A DNA stretch of 64,000 nt. Source: Sulfitobacter sp. F26204 (GTDB lineage Bacteria; Pseudomonadota; Alphaproteobacteria; Rhodobacterales; Rhodobacteraceae). This document shows positions 61,731 through 64,000 of this stretch, piece after piece. Where the stretch lies: positions 62,001-126,000 of the forward strand of contig NZ_JAPMLQ010000009.1 in assembly GCF_026410305.1 (NCBI RefSeq), written 5' to 3'. A program made the position numbers and the translations under genes. The notes under the pieces were generated by a model. That model made no database searches. It saw only the letters and a program-made list of their open reading frames with translations, and was not told the DNA's origin. Position 1 is the first letter of the stretch; each line of letters begins with the position of its first letter.

Positions 61731-62645
61731 ACGTGCACCAATCCAGGTACCGTCTTCTAGCCTTTTGGCCACGATTGTTTGCAAGGCTTCGGCAACATGG
61801 TCCACAGCCTCTGAGCGCGACTGGCTGATACAGGTCATCAAAGTCAGCGGCCAATATGCACGTGGTTGCAATGGTCGCGCTTCGAGAGTTCCCGCGGAAA
61901 GTTCACGATTGACTGCGCCTTTGGTCAACGGAGCAAATCCTACCCCGGCTTCGAGCAAGCCACGTGTTATCATATGATCATCAACTTCAACATCAGGGTC
62001 CAATTGCAAGCCGGCCGGTTCGGCCCAGCGATCCAAGAAACGTCGCGACGAATTTGGCCGCGCGGGCAAAACAAGAGGCAATTGCGACAATCGTTCGGGC
62101 GTAATAGATGCGTCATCGAATTCAAAACTGCCAGATTTTCCGACAATGAAAACTTCTTCCTCCAGCATTGCCATTACGGAAAATCCACGTTGCAAAACTG
62201 GATCATGGGTGCACGCAAGATCGACCTGCCCCTTTACCAAAAGCTCTTTGATATAAGAACTGAAGCCGCCAAGAACCCTGAGAGAAATATTTGGCGCGGT
62301 TTCATTCAACAGATGAGCCAGCGCTGGGACCAGCAAATGACCTACAGCGGGCGGAATGGCAATTGTAACAATACCGCTCGGGCCACCTGTGCCGCCAATG
62401 ATGTCATTCTTAATTCTTTCTACATCATGCAAAACCATTTGCGATCGGCTAAGCAGTGTACGCCCTTGTTCAGTCAGAATTACGCCACCGCTGCTGCGCG
62501 TAAAAAGTCTGCATTGCAGCTCATCTTCAAGATCCCGAATGGTGCGGCTGACAGCAGGTTGCGAGATACGCAACAGCTCCGAACCACGACTAAAACTTCC
62601 GCATTCGGCGACCGTTTGGAAATATTTCAGAGCACGTAATTTCAT
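61716..62645 (-). CDS. LysR-family regulator
   Basis: 309 aa. N-terminal winged helix MKLRALKYFQTVAECGSFSRGSELLRISQPAVSRTIRDLEDELQCRLFTRSSGGV, then a periplasmic-binding-protein-like effector domain. Convergent with the importer/aldolase operon, whose control it is the best candidate for; the inducer is unknown. Confidence 0.9.
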   Translation of the reverse strand: MKLRALKYFQTVAECGSFSRGSELLRISQPAVSRTIRDLEDELQCRLFTRSSGGVILTEQGRTLLSRSQMVLHDVERIKNDIIGGTGGPSGIVTIAIPPAVGHLLVPALAHLLNETAPNISLRVLGGFSSYIKELLVKGQVDLACTHDPVLQRGFSVMAMLEEEVFIVGKSGSFEFDDASITPERLSQLPLVLPARPNSSRRFLDRWAEPAGLQLDPDVEVDDHMITRGLLEAGVGFAPLTKGAVNRELSAGTLEARPLQPRAYWPLTLMTCISQSRSEAVDHVAEALQTIVAKRLEDGTWIGARSNND

Positions 62646-62770
62646 GGGCTAAGGCTAGCAGGATAGTGAATGATAATAAACCACTATAAGAGATTTGCCC
62701 AAGTTAAGTTTCTGGAATGCCGGGCAAATTCAGATGACAAAACACGAGAATAGCAAAAGGACGATCGCTA

Positions 62771-63076
62771 ATGTATGTGAAAATTTCGAAATCTGGCAGG
62801 GTATCGCTGCAAGATATAGACAACTTTAAGGCCTTTAGTATCCGCAGTGAACTGCCGAAGGCACGATGGCCAGATCGTGTAATAACCATGGCGATCGAGA
62901 CGGAGGAAAATCATTTTTGGTTGAATGCAGATACTGTACTAGAGCTATCGGAAAAAAAAGATGATGAAGAATGGATGGATCGGTTCTGGAAAATGCTCCA
63001 AGCGGCGGAACCTTATGGATTTTATGACATTAAGTTGCAGCGCATTAAGGCGCACGTAGTATACAGTGATAATTAG
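62771..63076 (+). CDS. Unknown small protein
   Basis: 101 aa, MYVKISKSGRVSLQDIDNFKAFSIRSELPK onward; acidic, with WLNADTVLELS and a C-terminal FYDIKLQRIKAHVVYSDN. No domain recognised, no signal peptide. Base composition is AT-richer than the backbone. Ends before a strong bidirectional hairpin. Confidence 0.55.
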   Translation: MYVKISKSGRVSLQDIDNFKAFSIRSELPKARWPDRVITMAIETEENHFWLNADTVLELSEKKDDEEWMDRFWKMLQAAEPYGFYDIKLQRIKAHVVYSDN

Positions 63077-63140
63077 TGCTGATAAAATTTGATTTCAAAA
63101 CGCTGCGATTTTTTTGAATTTGGCACTTCAAAGTGAAAAC

Positions 63141-63170
63141 CGAGGCACTACAAGCTTGTGTAGTGCCTCG
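63141..63170. terminator. Bidirectional terminator hairpin
   Basis: CGAGGCACTACA-AGCTTG-TGTAGTGCCTCG: perfect 12-base stem, AT-rich on both flanks (ATTTAT right; GTTTTC read leftward). Lies between two convergent genes. Confidence 0.8.
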
Positions 63171-63204
63171 ATTTATCCATGATAAAAACTAACACTCGAA
63201 CTTA

Positions 63205-64000
63205 TTATTTACGCGAAGTTGGCACATCTTCGAGCTTTCGAATATAGTCGTATACTGATGCTGCGATCATATTAAGATCGATCTCTAACCGTTCAATAAG
63301 TACGTTTTCTTCGAATGTATCCTGTGGCGAATGGTAGTAAGGGGTTAAATTATATGCGCCTGAATGGTAGTGTCCGCTGCCACCTTCAGCGGCGAGTGTC
63401 GTAAACATTACAGCAGGAATCCCTACCTCATGAAACTGTTCATGGTCACTAAATGTCGACTTTCCCAGCAATAAATCTGGAAAACCCAACCGTACCGCCG
63501 AAGCCATGGCGCTCTGCATCAGGCCGTTGATCATGCCATCTGCGCTGCGGGCAAATAGTTTTTTCGATGCTTCGTGGTTTACTCCGATACCATCAATGTT
63601 AATCGCCCCTGCAAAACGCGCCAGTTCACTTTTAGAAAGGTTTTGAGTGTAATAGGTCGCGCCGGCATGACCACCGTATTCTTCAGAACCCATACCAATA
63701 AAGCGCAATTCTACGTGTTCTGTGTTATACCGCTTTAGGACGCGGGCAATTTCCATCACCACAGAAGTGCCTGATGCATTATCCCAAGCGCCGGGTGCGC
63801 CAAGTTTCGTGTCATAGTGCGCCAATATAGCGACTATTGGGACATCGGAATTTGCTCCTCTCTTTGTCGCAATCACATTTTGTGACGTCGTGTCATCTAG
63901 AAACCAGTTCTGCAGCTCAACGCTGACTGGACCCGATTCAAGCATCTCAATTAGCCACAAACCGTGAGCTTTTGCGGCGCCGATGACAGGAATATCTACA
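63205..64000 (-). CDS. M28-family metallopeptidase, 5' end outside the window
   Basis: At least 264 codons; the frame is open to the window edge (IPVIGAAKAHGLWLIEMLESG), so the true start is beyond 64000. M28 zinc ligands: ILAHYDTKLGAPGAWDNASGTSVV (His-x-Asp, Asp), FIGMGSEEYGGHAGA (Glu-Glu), NIDGIG (Asp) and HSPQDTFE (His). Likely an exported aminopeptidase, with a PA-like region upstream as usual for the family. Unrelated in orientation to the catabolic island. Confidence 0.85.
   Translation of the reverse strand, partial: VDIPVIGAAKAHGLWLIEMLESGPVSVELQNWFLDDTTSQNVIATKRGANSDVPIVAILAHYDTKLGAPGAWDNASGTSVVMEIARVLKRYNTEHVELRFIGMGSEEYGGHAGATYYTQNLSKSELARFAGAINIDGIGVNHEASKKLFARSADGMINGLMQSAMASAVRLGFPDLLLGKSTFSDHEQFHEVGIPAVMFTTLAAEGGSGHYHSGAYNLTPYYHSPQDTFEENVLIERLEIDLNMIAASVYDYIRKLEDVPTSRK

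Noticed and set aside
1-64000. CRISPR array, tRNA or rRNA genes
   Set aside because: No regularly spaced repeat-spacer array, cloverleaf or rRNA segment was seen on reading either strand.

Overview
The window looks like part of a large extrachromosomal replicon (plasmid or chromid) of an alphaproteobacterium, most likely of the Rhodobacterales/Roseobacter group. Reasons: a complete repABC replication-partition operon with an antisense RNA gene and parS-like palindromes; DUF1403, ScpB, ArdC, DUF3768 and DUF6927 accessory genes typical of such plasmids; TGA-N9-TCA iron boxes of the RirA type; and a GC-rich backbone. No rRNA, tRNA or CRISPR array was seen.

Layout. 1-8.1 kb: leftward plasmid accessory genes (RelE/RelB-like toxin-antitoxin, DUF6927, DUF3085, an orphan ParB-like protein, DUF3768, ArdC antirestriction protein), interrupted by a metal-resistance module (MerR regulator, divergent CDF efflux pump, membrane methyltransferase). 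8.3-13.4 kb: a Fic protein with upstream repeats, then repC, repB and repA read leftward, two parS-like sites and a counter-transcribed RNA. 13.6-18.6 kb: VapBC, a serine recombinase, ParDE, a tyrosine recombinase with its own 11-7-11 palindrome, DUF1403 and ScpB. 18.7-28.7 kb: a defence-like island with an AbiE-type pair, then a tight three-gene operon (STAND NTPase with a TIR-like N-terminus, ClpX-derived protein with a ruined ATPase site, KAP-family membrane NTPase), ending at a small tyrosine recombinase. 28.7-38.8 kb: an iron island with a FecBCD-type importer and pseudoazurin reading left, and hemP, imelysins, Bfd-like ferredoxin, bacterioferritin, di-haem cytochrome and DUF1513 reading right, from an intergenic region carrying two iron boxes. 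38.8-42.8 kb: a decayed tniABQ transposon abutting an IS6-family fragment. 42.8-49.1 kb: an aryl-CoA module (MarR, bifunctional anthraniloyl/salicylyl-CoA monooxygenase-reductase, CoA ligase, AhpD-like protein, branched-chain-type binding protein). 49.8-62.6 kb: a second catabolic island (luciferase-like monooxygenase, flavin reductases, two M24 hydrolases lacking metal ligands, M20 deacylase, aminotransferase, HpaI aldolase, NMT1-type ABC importer, Lrp and LysR regulators). 62.7-64 kb: a small unknown gene and a partial M28 peptidase.

Two signals stand out. The STAND/ClpX-like/KAP operon (20.7-27.7 kb) has the layout expected of an undescribed anti-phage or NTPase-based immunity system. The octamer GGGCAGGG flips strand at the replication region: all four copies left of repC are on the minus strand and all copies right of it are on the plus strand, as expected for FtsK-orienting/architecture-imparting sequences. 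It is dense in the backbone and nearly absent from the cargo.
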